Origin: Bordetella parapertussis
GTDB taxonomy: Bacteria > Pseudomonadota > Gammaproteobacteria > Burkholderiales > Burkholderiaceae_C
Assembly: GCA_945878065.1 (NCBI GenBank)
Contig: CAMDXA010000011.1
Location: 1 to 59,634, forward strand
DNA: 59,634 bases
Direction of reading: 5' to 3'
Shown: positions 18,964-27,725 of the stretch, piece after piece
Numbering within the stretch: position 1 is the stretch's first letter
Layout: every line of letters begins with the position of its first letter
Position numbers and translations under genes: made by a program
Notes under the pieces: model-generated
Database searches by the model: none
What the model saw: only the letters and a program-made list of their open reading frames with translations
What the model was told of the DNA's origin: nothing

Positions 18964-20391
18964 ATGAACGCACCCCAGTCCGCACAACATCTGATGCCCG
19001 CCATTGCACCGCGCGATGTGCCACAGGCCTTGATTGACACGCTCAAAGCCCACTTTGGCGACCGTTGTTCCACCGCCATGGCGGTGCGTGAACAGCACGG
19101 CCGCGACGAATCCGCTTACACCACCGTGCCGCCACCGGCAGCCGTGGTGTTTGCCCTCAGCACGGACGACGTCGCTTTCACGGTGCGCCATGCGGCCGAA
19201 TATGCAGTGCCCATCATTCCCTTTGGTGTTGGCTCTTCGCTGGAAGGCCATTTGCTGGCGGTGCAAGGCGGTATCAGCATCGACCTGGGCCGCATGAATA
19301 AGGTACTCACCGTCAACCCGGAAGACTTGACCGTGACGGTTCAACCCGGCGTGACCCGCAAACAATTGAACGAAGAAATCAAAAGCACGGGCTTGTTTTT
19401 CCCGATTGATCCGGGTGCGGACGCCAGCATCGGCGGCATGAGTGCCACACGCGCCAGCGGCACTAATGCGGTCCGCTACGGCACCATGCGTGAAAACGTG
19501 CTGGGCCTCGAAGTGGTCACCGCCAGCGGCGAGACCATTCGCACAGGCACACGTGCACGCAAGTCATCTGCCGGTTACGACCTGACGCGTTTGATGGTCG
19601 GCAGCGAAGGCACTTTGGGGGTGATCACTGAAATCACGCTGAAGCTGTTTCCATTGCCCGAGGCCGTGTCTGCGGCCACCTGCTCTTTCCCGTCGATTGA
19701 TGCCGCGGTACAAACCACGATTCAAATCATTCAAATGGGCGTGCCTATTGCGCGGGTGGAATTGATCGATGAAAACGCGGTGCGCATGGTCAACGCCCAT
19801 TCCAAAATCAATCTGCCGGTGCAGCCCATGCTGTTGATGGAATTCCACGGCTCTCCCGCCAGCGTGAAAGAACAAGCGGAAACCGTGCAAGAGATTGCCG
19901 CAGAATTTGGCGGCCAAGCGTTTGAATGGGCAACCACGCCGGAAGACCGCACACGCTTATGGACCGCACGCCACAACGCCTATTTCGCGGCGATCCAAAG
20001 CCGCCCCGGTTGTCGTGCCATCAGCACCGACACCTGTGTGCCTATTTCTCGTCTGGCCGATTGCTTGCTCGACTCGATTGCCGAAGTAGAAGCCTCGGGC
20101 ATCCCTTATTTCCTGGTCGGCCATGTCGGCGACGGCAATTTCCACTTCGGCTATTTGATCGACCCCGACAGTGCACAAGAACGCGCCACCGCCGAAACCC
20201 TGAACAACCAATTGGTGGCCCGCGCTTTGGCGCTGGACGGCACGTGTACCGGTGAACATGGCATTGGTTTGCACAAAATGGATTTTTTGATCAGTGAGAC
20301 CGGCATCGGTGCGGTGTCCATGATGCGTGCCATCAAGCAAGCGCTTGACCCGAAAAACATCATGAATCCGGGCAAAATATTTTTAGACTGA
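18964..20391 (+). CDS. FAD-linked D-lactate dehydrogenase (GlcD/LDHD family)
   Basis: 475-residue flavoprotein that likely oxidises D-lactate or another D-2-hydroxyacid and passes electrons to the respiratory chain. The FAD-binding PCMH domain shows VPIIPFGVGSSLEGHLLAVQ and DPGADASIGGMSATRASGTN; the C-terminal cap contains the metal/substrate segment VGHVGDGNFHFGYLID and GTCTGEHGIGLHKMDF. The ATG at 18964 has GGAG upstream; an earlier in-frame TTG is less likely. It converges on the ABC transporter operon with only 9 bp between stops. Confidence 0.9.
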   Translation: MNAPQSAQHLMPAIAPRDVPQALIDTLKAHFGDRCSTAMAVREQHGRDESAYTTVPPPAAVVFALSTDDVAFTVRHAAEYAVPIIPFGVGSSLEGHLLAVQGGISIDLGRMNKVLTVNPEDLTVTVQPGVTRKQLNEEIKSTGLFFPIDPGADASIGGMSATRASGTNAVRYGTMRENVLGLEVVTASGETIRTGTRARKSSAGYDLTRLMVGSEGTLGVITEITLKLFPLPEAVSAATCSFPSIDAAVQTTIQIIQMGVPIARVELIDENAVRMVNAHSKINLPVQPMLLMEFHGSPASVKEQAETVQEIAAEFGGQAFEWATTPEDRTRLWTARHNAYFAAIQSRPGCRAISTDTCVPISRLADCLLDSIAEVEASGIPYFLVGHVGDGNFHFGYLIDPDSAQERATAETLNNQLVARALALDGTCTGEHGIGLHKMDFLISETGIGAVSMMRAIKQALDPKNIMNPGKIFLD

Positions 20392-20400
20392 GCCGCCGCT

Positions 20401-21051
20401 TCAATCAGCAGGCGCTGCATTGGCGCCTCGCTCAATCACCACTTTCGCATCCAGCAAGCCACTGGCATGGTTCAGGTCGGATTGCGAAATCAACACCGAC
20501 AACTGGCTGCCTTTGATCCGCGACAACACCTCTGACAGACGCATCGACAGTGCCGGGGCCACGCCTTCAAACGGCTCGTCAAGCAACAACAAACGCGTGC
20601 CCACCGCGAGCGCCCGCCCCAACGCCACGAGTTTTTGCTGACCGCCTGACAACAACAACGCGCGTCGTTGTGACATGTCTTTCAACTCGGGCAACACCTG
20701 GTACACAAACGCCAGCCGTTCATCGGGGTTCAATGTTTTGCTGACCCATAAAGGAATCAATATGTTTTCTTCGACCGTCAGTTCAGGCACCAGTCCGCGG
20801 TCTTCGGGCATGTAGCCGATTCCCAAAGCCGCGCGGGCTTGCGGCGGCAAGGCACACAAGTCTTGGCCTTCGAAAAGCATGCTGCCTTGCTGCAAACGTA
20901 AATGCCCCATGATGCTGCGCATGGTGCTGGTCTTGCCCGCGCCATTGCGCCCGACCAAGCCAACCATTTGCCCCTGCGGTACCGACAAACTAAAACCACG
21001 CAGCACTTGGGACGAGGCCAATTGCACCTGCAGATCATGCAGTTCAAGCAT
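20401..21051 (-). CDS. Branched-chain-amino-acid-type ABC transporter ATP-binding protein (LivF-like)
   Basis: ATPase subunit of a HAAT-family importer. Walker A GRNGAGKTSTMRS, signature LLLSGGQQKLVALGRAL and Walker B LLLLDEPFEG are intact. The 216-residue length is slightly short of the usual 235, and the signature is LSGGQQ as in LivF. The start ATG 21051 overlaps the stop of the upstream LivG-like gene by 8 bp, and the longer frame upstream is within that gene. It is the last gene of a five-gene operon. Confidence 0.93.
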   Translation of the reverse strand: MLELHDLQVQLASSQVLRGFSLSVPQGQMVGLVGRNGAGKTSTMRSIMGHLRLQQGSMLFEGQDLCALPPQARAALGIGYMPEDRGLVPELTVEENILIPLWVSKTLNPDERLAFVYQVLPELKDMSQRRALLLSGGQQKLVALGRALAVGTRLLLLDEPFEGVAPALSMRLSEVLSRIKGSQLSVLISQSDLNHASGLLDAKVVIERGANAAPAD

Positions 21052-21799
21052 GCGCTTCTCCGGTGACATAGCGGCGCACATCGGGCTGGGCCAAGGCCAC
21101 CGACGGCACGTCATCGGCGATCACCCGGCCGCTATAAAACGCGATGACACGGTCGCAATAACGGCTGACAATGTCCATGTCGTGTTCCACAAACAAGGTG
21201 GTCAAGGGCTGGTCATTCAGTGCCTGCATGACGGTGTCCATCATCGGGAATTTTTCTTCGGCGGCCACGCCGCTGGTCGGTTCATCCAGCAACAACAGCT
21301 TTGGCTCACCGGTCATGGCTAAGGCGATATCCAGCAATTTGCGCATGCCGCCCGGCAATTCCGCCACAGGCCGATTACGCTGGTCGAGCAAACGAAAACG
21401 GGTCAGTACTTGCTCGGCTCTTTCGCGTGCGCTGCTGCTGTGCGCGGTGCGCCACAGGGACAGGCGGTTGTCATGGCACGCCAAAGCCACCAGCAAGTTG
21501 TCAAGCACGCTCAAGCTGGGATAGAGCTGCGGAATTTGAAATGAACGGGCCACACCAAGCCGCATGATTTGCCGTGGCGTGAATGACTGTATGGCCTGCC
21601 CTTGAAAGGTGATGTCGCCGCTGTCGGGTTTGACATAGCCGGTGATCATGTTGACAAACGTGGTTTTGCCGGCGCCGTTGCTGCCAATCAAGCTCACGCG
21701 TTCGCCCGCACGAATCGAAATATTCAGGTCGCTGGCCGCCACCACCGCGCCAAATTGTTTGTTCAGTCCGCGCGCTTGCAACAAAAAAGCGGGGCTCAT
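21044..21799 (-). CDS. Branched-chain-amino-acid-type ABC transporter ATP-binding protein (LivG-like)
   Basis: Second ATPase of the importer, 251 residues. Walker A GSNGAGKTTFVNM and Walker B LLLLDEPTSGV are intact. The ABC signature region reads VAELPGGMRKLLDIALAM, where LPGGMRK replaces the usual LSGGQQR; this variant occurs in LivG/UrtD-like subunits. The ATG at 21799 overlaps the stop of the permease gene by ATGA, which fixes the start. Confidence 0.93.
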   Translation of the reverse strand: MSPAFLLQARGLNKQFGAVVAASDLNISIRAGERVSLIGSNGAGKTTFVNMITGYVKPDSGDITFQGQAIQSFTPRQIMRLGVARSFQIPQLYPSLSVLDNLLVALACHDNRLSLWRTAHSSSARERAEQVLTRFRLLDQRNRPVAELPGGMRKLLDIALAMTGEPKLLLLDEPTSGVAAEEKFPMMDTVMQALNDQPLTTLFVEHDMDIVSRYCDRVIAFYSGRVIADDVPSVALAQPDVRRYVTGEAHA

Positions 21800-22728
21800 G
21801 GCTTGGCCTTTCTGTGGGTCCATAAGGAACCCAAACCTTCGGGCAAAAAGCGGATCACCAACAACAAAAACAATCCCAGCGCGAGTTGCCAGGTGCTGGG
21901 GAAATAAGCGCTGGAAAATGAGCGCACCATTTCCAGCACCAAGGACGACAACATGACAGCCAATACGCTTTGGCTGCCCGCCAAAATCGCCACAAATACA
22001 AATTCACCTGAGGTGGTCCAGTAGCTGAAGTTCGGGTCTATGTGGCCCAAGGCCATCACCGCCAGTGCGCCGCCCATGCCCCCCAAAAATGCTGCCAAAG
22101 AAAAATTGATGGCCATGGTGTTGGCCACGGAAGCGCCCAAGTATTCGACCCGCAATTCGTTGTCGCGTATGGCTTGTGTGACCAAGCCGCGGGTGGATGA
22201 AAAATACAATTTCGCCAACATCGAACAAACCACGGCAAACAGCCAAGTCACCGAAAACAACACCATGCTGACATGCTGGTCGGCCAAGGTTTGGCCCAGC
22301 AAGGTGACACGTCCCATGTTGAAGCCGTCAGAGCCGCCGACGCTGTCGGTCTTGACCAAAATGCCATAACCGACCATCGACAGTGCGAGTGTCAGCATGG
22401 AGAAAAAGATGCCTCGGTAGCGAGCCAGCAATGGGCCAAACGGTGCGGTGAGCAAGCACGCCACCAGGCCGCCGAACAACGGCAAAAGCAACGCATCCTG
22501 CCAACCCCAATGCAAGAAAACCAGTGCCGCTGCATAGCCGCCCAGTGCGGCCATCAGGCCTTGGCCAAAAGCCACCACACCACCGCGCATCAGCAAGACA
22601 ATGCCCAGCGATACCAAGCCATTGGCCATGGCCATGGTGAACATGAATTGCAACCAACGCGGCAGGAATGCACCCGCCACCCAACCCAGCACCAATATCA
22701 AGCCTGAAGATATAAACAAACGCTGCAT
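21796..22728 (-). CDS. Branched-chain-amino-acid-type ABC transporter permease (LivM-like)
   Basis: 310-residue inner-membrane permease with about 8-10 hydrophobic helices. The typical LivM segment VAFGQGLMAALGGYAAA and the coupling-region segment TRGLVTQAIRDNELRVEYLG are present. It starts 3 bp after the LivH-like gene ends and overlaps the LivG-like gene, consistent with one translationally coupled operon. Confidence 0.93.
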   Translation of the reverse strand: MQRLFISSGLILVLGWVAGAFLPRWLQFMFTMAMANGLVSLGIVLLMRGGVVAFGQGLMAALGGYAAALVFLHWGWQDALLLPLFGGLVACLLTAPFGPLLARYRGIFFSMLTLALSMVGYGILVKTDSVGGSDGFNMGRVTLLGQTLADQHVSMVLFSVTWLFAVVCSMLAKLYFSSTRGLVTQAIRDNELRVEYLGASVANTMAINFSLAAFLGGMGGALAVMALGHIDPNFSYWTTSGEFVFVAILAGSQSVLAVMLSSLVLEMVRSFSSAYFPSTWQLALGLFLLLVIRFLPEGLGSLWTHRKAKP

Positions 22729-22731
22729 GGT

Positions 22732-23628
22732 TTAAATTTTTCTCGCCTGAATCCGCTGGAACAAGCCTTGCGGGCGGAACACCAGCACCAAGGCCATCAC
22801 CAGATAGACAGAAAACAATTCGGCCACCGGCATCAAATGCACGGCACAGGCGCGCGCCAAGCCCACGATCAATGCGCCAATGGCCGCGCCTTCTATGCTG
22901 CCGAGCCCACCAATGATGACGACGGCAAAGGAAATGATGATGACCCCGACCGACACGCCGGGTTGCACAGAAATCATGGGCGCGGTGAATGCGCCACCCA
23001 AGGCCGCCAAGAAGATGCCCGCGACAAACGCGCCCATGTAAACCCGGGACACATTGACACCCATGCTGGAAGCGATCTCGGGACTGTGGATCACCGCTGT
23101 CACAATTTTTCCCGTTCGGGTGCGGTTTAAAGACCACCAAACCACGGCACCCACGAGCAGCGCCAGCAACACCAGAAACAGGTCATAGCCAACATAACTT
23201 TGGTGGCCGATGTCTATGTTGCCGAACAAGGCGTAAGGTTCTGACACGTAGTAAGGATTGGCACCCCAAATCAGTTTGGTGATGTCTTCCAGCATCAAAA
23301 ACATGGCGTATGTCACCAGCACCAGCAAGACCTCGTCACGGCCATAGTAAAAGCGCAGCAAGCCACGTTCTGTCAACGGCGCGACCAGCAAAGCCACCGC
23401 AAGCGCCGCCAACAACATGGTGGGCAATGACCACATCGGCGGCAAACCGGCGCCATTGACCCAAGCAACCGCCGTTGCCGTGGCATAGGCCCCAAGCGCA
23501 TAAAAACTGCCGTGTGCAATGTTCAAGATTTTGAGCACACCAAACACCAGCGTCAGGCCGAGCGCCACGATAAACAGCCATGAGGCATAACTGATGCCAT
23601 CTACCAAAATGGTCAATGCAAGTTGCAT
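22732..23628 (-). CDS. Branched-chain-amino-acid-type ABC transporter permease (LivH-like)
   Basis: 298-residue inner-membrane permease. Characteristic LivH features are the N-terminal segment YASWLFIVALGLTLVFGV followed by NIAHGSFYALGAYA, and a later GGLGSIEGAAIGALIVGLA. It lies between the substrate-binding protein gene (72 bp upstream) and the LivM-like gene (3 bp downstream). The substrate is not defined by the permease sequence. Confidence 0.94.
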   Translation of the reverse strand: MQLALTILVDGISYASWLFIVALGLTLVFGVLKILNIAHGSFYALGAYATATAVAWVNGAGLPPMWSLPTMLLAALAVALLVAPLTERGLLRFYYGRDEVLLVLVTYAMFLMLEDITKLIWGANPYYVSEPYALFGNIDIGHQSYVGYDLFLVLLALLVGAVVWWSLNRTRTGKIVTAVIHSPEIASSMGVNVSRVYMGAFVAGIFLAALGGAFTAPMISVQPGVSVGVIIISFAVVIIGGLGSIEGAAIGALIVGLARACAVHLMPVAELFSVYLVMALVLVFRPQGLFQRIQARKI

Positions 23629-23700
23629 GGTTTATCGCGGCCTACACAAAATGGAACTGCTTGCTGGAATGGATGGCATAGGATGTTTCAAGCTCGCGCT

Positions 23701-25038
23701 TTATTTTTTAGGCTTTTTGTCTTTGGCCACTTGACTGTCGCACTTCGCACCGGCAAAACCGGATTTCAACCAATCTTCCGACTTGACATTGAGCGGCGGG
23801 TTGACGCAGGTGGCGGCAAAGCGCTGAATGTCTTCCAGCAACACCATTTTTTTCTCTTCGCTCCATTTGGTGCGACCGATGGCGGTGTCCTGAATGGCTT
23901 GCTGGCCGTTGGACAAGGCCATGCGAATCGTGCCGGCCGGCGACACCCATTCACTGCCGCGCAACGAAGCGGCCATGATTTCGGTGGAAGGTTTCTTGCC
24001 CTTGTTGGCGGCCATGGCTTTTTCAACCGCCAGTTTCAATCCCATCAATGCCTGCGCCATGCGGTAAGGCGCTTGCACGGGGTAGACGTTATAGGCTTTG
24101 CTGTAGGTGTCCCACCACCAAGTATTCAGGGGAGAAGGTGGTGCCATCAAGCCGTAAGCGCCGCGTGCACCAATGATGGTGCCGTCAGGCACTTTGTTGC
24201 CCAGGCCCGGCAGCACATGGTCTGCAGCGGTCAACACCACTTGCGATTTTTTAAACATGCCACGCGGTGCTGATTGCAGAATGAAGGCTTGCAAATCGCC
24301 GCCCCATAAACTGGAGTGAATCAAATCAACGGGCTTGGACATCAGTGCAGAAATTTCGGTGCCATATTGGCCTGCGCCAAATTTGGGCAATTGGTCCACG
24401 GCGGGTTTGGCCTGTGGGTACAGATTGGCCATGGACAGCATGAAGTCTTTGCGCGAGTCTTGGCCCCATGCGTAATCTTGGTTGATCATGCTGTAGCTGT
24501 TGACCGGGATTTTGCGTGCCTGTAAGTACCGCGCCATGGCGACGTTGTCCATGGTGGCGTGGGCCGCCGTGCGAAACACATAGCGAAAGCTGTTGTCCTC
24601 AAAAATTCGTGGTGTGCCGCAGTCATACAAGATCAAAAATTTCTTCAATTCTTCTGCCACCGGCGCGACCGCCAGGCAATCGCCCGAACCGACATAGCCC
24701 ACCACCACATCGACCTTTTCGCGCTCGTACAAATTCCGCAGTTCTTGCACTTGTTTTGTCGCGCCACCCGCTTCATCAATGTAAATGGCTTCAATCTGCA
24801 TGCCGCCAATGCCGGGCTTGTTGAACGGGGCCGGCGCTTGCCCTTTGTTGAATGCCTCTATCAGCACCTTGGCGCCATTGACAGCGGGTATGCCAAAACT
24901 TTCGGCCGCCTGGCCCGAGAGAAAACTGACGATACCGATTTTGAAAGTTTCTTGTGCCATGGCCGAACTGGCACACAGGAATGCCAGAGCGACACCACAA
25001 AGCTTGTTGCGAGTCATAAAACGTGAAAATTGTGTCAT
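23701..25038 (-). CDS. ABC transporter substrate-binding protein (Leu/Ile/Val-binding family)
   Basis: Periplasmic ligand-binding protein of the importer encoded downstream. The signal peptide ends AMAQETFKIG; the type I periplasmic fold starts FKIGIVSFLSGQAAESFGIP and continues with VDVVVGYVGSGDCLAVAPVA. At 445 residues it is longer than LivJ (about 370) and belongs to the subgroup often adjacent to aromatic or organic-acid catabolic genes, so the ligand may not be a branched-chain amino acid. The ATG at 25038 has GGAG seven bases upstream. The operon reads SBP, LivH, LivM, LivG, LivF. Confidence 0.9.
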   Translation of the reverse strand: MTQFSRFMTRNKLCGVALAFLCASSAMAQETFKIGIVSFLSGQAAESFGIPAVNGAKVLIEAFNKGQAPAPFNKPGIGGMQIEAIYIDEAGGATKQVQELRNLYEREKVDVVVGYVGSGDCLAVAPVAEELKKFLILYDCGTPRIFEDNSFRYVFRTAAHATMDNVAMARYLQARKIPVNSYSMINQDYAWGQDSRKDFMLSMANLYPQAKPAVDQLPKFGAGQYGTEISALMSKPVDLIHSSLWGGDLQAFILQSAPRGMFKKSQVVLTAADHVLPGLGNKVPDGTIIGARGAYGLMAPPSPLNTWWWDTYSKAYNVYPVQAPYRMAQALMGLKLAVEKAMAANKGKKPSTEIMAASLRGSEWVSPAGTIRMALSNGQQAIQDTAIGRTKWSEEKKMVLLEDIQRFAATCVNPPLNVKSEDWLKSGFAGAKCDSQVAKDKKPKK

Positions 25039-25100
25039 GGGTGGGCTCCACAAAAAGAGGTCAACAACTGGATCTGCGCAAAACCAATAAGCATAGCGTC

Positions 25101-25125
25101 AAAAAAACGGCCTGCGCACAGGACG
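25101..25125 (-). terminator. Intrinsic terminator after parB
   Basis: Read on the minus strand, CGTCCTG-TGCG-CAGGCCG forms a 7-bp stem with one mismatch, followed by seven T residues. It begins 4 bp after the parB stop and should end the origin-proximal leftward operon. Confidence 0.75.
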
Positions 25126-25128
25126 GGT

Positions 25129-26031
25129 TTATTTGCGCTGCAATTTATCTATCAATCCGTTGAGCGATTCGATCGACCCGAAAGCAATCGACAACTCTCC
25201 CGATTGGTCGACCTTGCCGTGTCGTTTTGTCTGCTTTTTGATGCGAATTTCCACTTGTGCGGTCAGCAGGTCTGACAATTCTTCTTCGAGGCGCTTGATG
25301 TCGCGCGATTTTTCTTTGGTGGGTTTTTGTGAGACCAACGAAAAGTCCGCACCGATTTTTTTGACCAGGCTTTCTGCTTCGCGCACCGACATTTTTTTGG
25401 CACTGATCTGGTTGGCGGCCGTGATTTGTGCGGCACGGTCCAATGACAACAACGCCCGCGCATGGCCCATTTCCAAATCGCCTGCCAACAACATGGTTTG
25501 CACGGGCTCGGCCAAATTCAACAAGCGCAACAAGTTGCTGGCTGCACTGCGCGAACGGCCAACCGATTGCGCGGCTTGCTCGTGGGTCAAGCCAAATTCT
25601 TTGATCAGGCGCTGCAAGCCGATGGCTTCTTCCAAGGGGTTGAGGTCCTCGCGTTGCATGTTTTCTATCAGCGCCATGGCCGCGGCATTCTGGTCGCTGA
25701 CGTCTCGCACCAAGACCGGCACCTCGGTCAAACCGGCCAATTTCGCGGCACGAAAGCGCCTTTCGCCGGCGATGATTTCATAGCCCCCACTGGCAATTTT
25801 TCGTACCAATATAGGCTGCATCACGCCTTGTGCTTTGATGCTTTCTGCCAGTTCGTAAAGCGCGCCTTCGTCCATGCGCTTGCGCGGCTGGTAGACACCC
25901 GCCACCATTTGGTCTAACTGCAGTGTGGACGGCATGGCATCGCCGGCGGCATTCAACACCGTCTCGCCCGCCGTGGGCCCGAGCAACGCCTCTAAGCCGC
26001 GCCCCAGTCCTTTGATTTTTTTCGTCACCAT
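25129..26031 (-). CDS. parB: Chromosome-partitioning protein ParB
   Basis: CTP-dependent DNA clamp that loads at parS and segregates the origin. The 300 residues contain the N-terminal ParA-interacting segment KGLGRGLEALLG, the CTP-binding/ParB box motif AGERRFRAAKLAGL near residue 90, and the helix-turn-helix segment LTHEQAAQSVGRSRSAASNLLRL cut here in description near residues 143-165. Its likely targets, three parS sites, lie 1.5-2.9 kb upstream. It follows parA by 30 bp and is followed directly by a terminator. Confidence 0.97.
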   Translation of the reverse strand: MVTKKIKGLGRGLEALLGPTAGETVLNAAGDAMPSTLQLDQMVAGVYQPRKRMDEGALYELAESIKAQGVMQPILVRKIASGGYEIIAGERRFRAAKLAGLTEVPVLVRDVSDQNAAAMALIENMQREDLNPLEEAIGLQRLIKEFGLTHEQAAQSVGRSRSAASNLLRLLNLAEPVQTMLLAGDLEMGHARALLSLDRAAQITAANQISAKKMSVREAESLVKKIGADFSLVSQKPTKEKSRDIKRLEEELSDLLTAQVEIRIKKQTKRHGKVDQSGELSIAFGSIESLNGLIDKLQRK

Positions 26032-26061
26032 GTGTGCTCTCTCGTTTGCGCGATAGGTCTG

Positions 26062-26859
26062 TCAGGTTTGTTTGAAGAGTTGCACCAACTCTTTGGCGAA
26101 ATCGATGAACGCTTGGCTGCCTTTGGCGGCCGGGTCGAACACCACGCCCGGCAAACCGTAACTTGGTGCTTCTGCGAGGCGCACATTGCGGGGAATCAAG
26201 GTGTTGAACACCTTGTCGCCAAAATGCGCTTTCAGTTGGTCGCTCACCTGTTGTTGCAAGGTGATTCTTGGGTCAAACATGACGCGCAACAGGCCAATGA
26301 TTTTCAGGTCTTTGTTCAGGTTGGCGTGCACTTGTTTGATGGTGTTGACCAAGTCGGTCAAGCCCTCAAGTGCAAAGTATTCACATTGCATGGGGACGAT
26401 GACGCCGTGCGCGGCGCATAAACCATTCAGGGTCAACAACGACAGCGAGGGCGGGCAGTCGATCAAGACGATGTCATAGTCGCTCACCACCTCGGCAATC
26501 GCGTTTTTGAGCCGTTTTTCACGATGCTCTAGGTTGACCAATTCCACTTCTGCGCCGGCCAGATCGCGGTTGGCACCAAGCACATGGTAGGTGGCCATAT
26601 CCGGCTTGGCAGCGGCTTCGCCCCAGACACTTGTTACCCGCGATTGGGCCAGGCTGGATTCGCCCAACAAAACATCGTAAATCGAATGCTGCAATTTGCG
26701 TTTGTCGACGCCCGAACCCATGGTGGCATTGCCCTGTGGGTCGAGGTCAATCATCAACACGCGCTGCCCAATGGCGGCGAGTGCAGCGGCCAAGTTGATA
26801 GTGGTGGTGGTTTTACCCACGCCGCCTTTTTGATTTGCAATACAAAAGATATAAGCCAT
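26062..26859 (-). CDS. parA: Chromosome-partitioning ATPase ParA (Soj)
   Basis: Walker-type ATPase that moves ParB-parS complexes over the nucleoid. The deviant Walker A motif KGGVGKTTTTINLA at residues 11-24 and Walker B LIDCPPSLSLLTLN are intact. At 265 residues it matches chromosomal ParA/Soj, not the longer plasmid forms, and has no N-terminal DNA-binding domain. It begins 6 bp after the LysE-family gene and is followed by parB, indicating one operon. Confidence 0.97.
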   Translation of the reverse strand: MAYIFCIANQKGGVGKTTTTINLAAALAAIGQRVLMIDLDPQGNATMGSGVDKRKLQHSIYDVLLGESSLAQSRVTSVWGEAAAKPDMATYHVLGANRDLAGAEVELVNLEHREKRLKNAIAEVVSDYDIVLIDCPPSLSLLTLNGLCAAHGVIVPMQCEYFALEGLTDLVNTIKQVHANLNKDLKIIGLLRVMFDPRITLQQQVSDQLKAHFGDKVFNTLIPRNVRLAEAPSYGLPGVVFDPAAKGSQAFIDFAKELVQLFKQT

Positions 26860-26865
26860 GGTGAT

Positions 26866-27480
26866 TTATTTCTGTAAAACCAAACGCAAACCAAAACCCA
26901 ATAAAACCGCGCCGGCTAATTTCTGCAACCATTGCCCGAGACGCGGGCTGCGCCGCATTCGTCCGGCCAGATGATGGGCCAGCAAGGTCAAGCCTGCGCC
27001 ATACAGGAGTGTCAGCAGAGCCACTGTGAACGCCATGCTGGTGAATGTCAGCCAGCCCGGTTGTTGCTGCGGATCGATAAACAACGGGAAAAATGCCATG
27101 TAAAACACAATCGCTTTGGGGTTGAGCAAGGTGCTGAAAAAGGTTTGGCGAAAAAACCGGCCCGAAGACATGTCCAACAAGGGGGCGTCTTCTGATTTTG
27201 CGCGGATCATTTGAACACCCAAATAAGCCAAATACAGCGCACCCGCCCATTGCAAGACATTGAACCACATCGTCGACGCCTGTAACACTGCAGCCAAACC
27301 AGCAACCGCGGCCCACATCAACACCTGATCACCGGCGATCACGCCCCATGTGGCATTGAGACCGCCTCTGCGTCCACCCTGGGCAGTCGCCGCCAACAAG
27401 GCCAAGTTACCAGGGCCGGGTAGCGCCAGAAAAATAATGACGGCTCCAACGAAAGCCGGGTAATCTGATATGCCTACCAT
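26866..27480 (-). CDS. LysE/RhtB-family amino-acid exporter
   Basis: 204-residue inner-membrane protein with about six hydrophobic helices. The family hallmark ALPGPGNLALLAATAQGGRRGG is near the N-terminus (residues 18-39), followed by GALYLAYLGVQMIRA and LLNPKAIVFYMAFFPLF. Family members export amino acids or related compounds; the substrate here is unknown. It starts near the parS site at 27552 and ends 6 bp before parA, so the exporter is inserted into the usual rsmG-parA-parB order and is probably co-transcribed with parAB. Confidence 0.93.
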   Translation of the reverse strand: MVGISDYPAFVGAVIIFLALPGPGNLALLAATAQGGRRGGLNATWGVIAGDQVLMWAAVAGLAAVLQASTMWFNVLQWAGALYLAYLGVQMIRAKSEDAPLLDMSSGRFFRQTFFSTLLNPKAIVFYMAFFPLFIDPQQQPGWLTFTSMAFTVALLTLLYGAGLTLLAHHLAGRMRRSPRLGQWLQKLAGAVLLGFGLRLVLQK

Positions 27481-27503
27481 GGTGCGCTCAGGTCTTTGTT
27501 GAA

Positions 27504-27528
27504 ACAGTGGGGGTCAGAGTGTAACTGT
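27504..27528. repeat. Short palindrome-flanked GGGGTCAG element
   Basis: ACAGT (27504-27508) and ACTGT (27524-27528) flank a 15-base centre containing GGGGTCAGAGT. Its plan resembles the element at 13879-13901, where inverted arms flank GGGGTCAGGTT. Both are intergenic and carry the core in the same orientation. The arms here are only 5 bp, so chance is possible. Confidence 0.35.
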
Positions 27529-27551
27529 CTGTGGTGCCGTTTACTGTGAAA

Positions 27552-27567
27552 TGTTTCACGTGAAACC
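27552..27567. promoter_or_regulatory. parS site 1 (ParB-binding centromere)
   Basis: TGTTTCACGTGAAACC matches the bacterial parS consensus TGTTTCACGTGAAACA at 15 of 16 positions. It is intergenic, between rsmG and the LysE-family gene, 1.5 kb from parB. Confidence 0.95.
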
Positions 27568-27725
27568 TGACGGGCAATTACAAACGTGGCTTAACCGGAC
27601 TGGCCATTGGCTATCTGAATGCTTACCACCGAAAAATGCCATGCAAAGACAGTTGTGCACGGCCCGCCAAGTATTGGTTGGCCGCTGCCTTTTGCGATTT
27701 ATCGAACTGTTTTAAACAATGCGGT

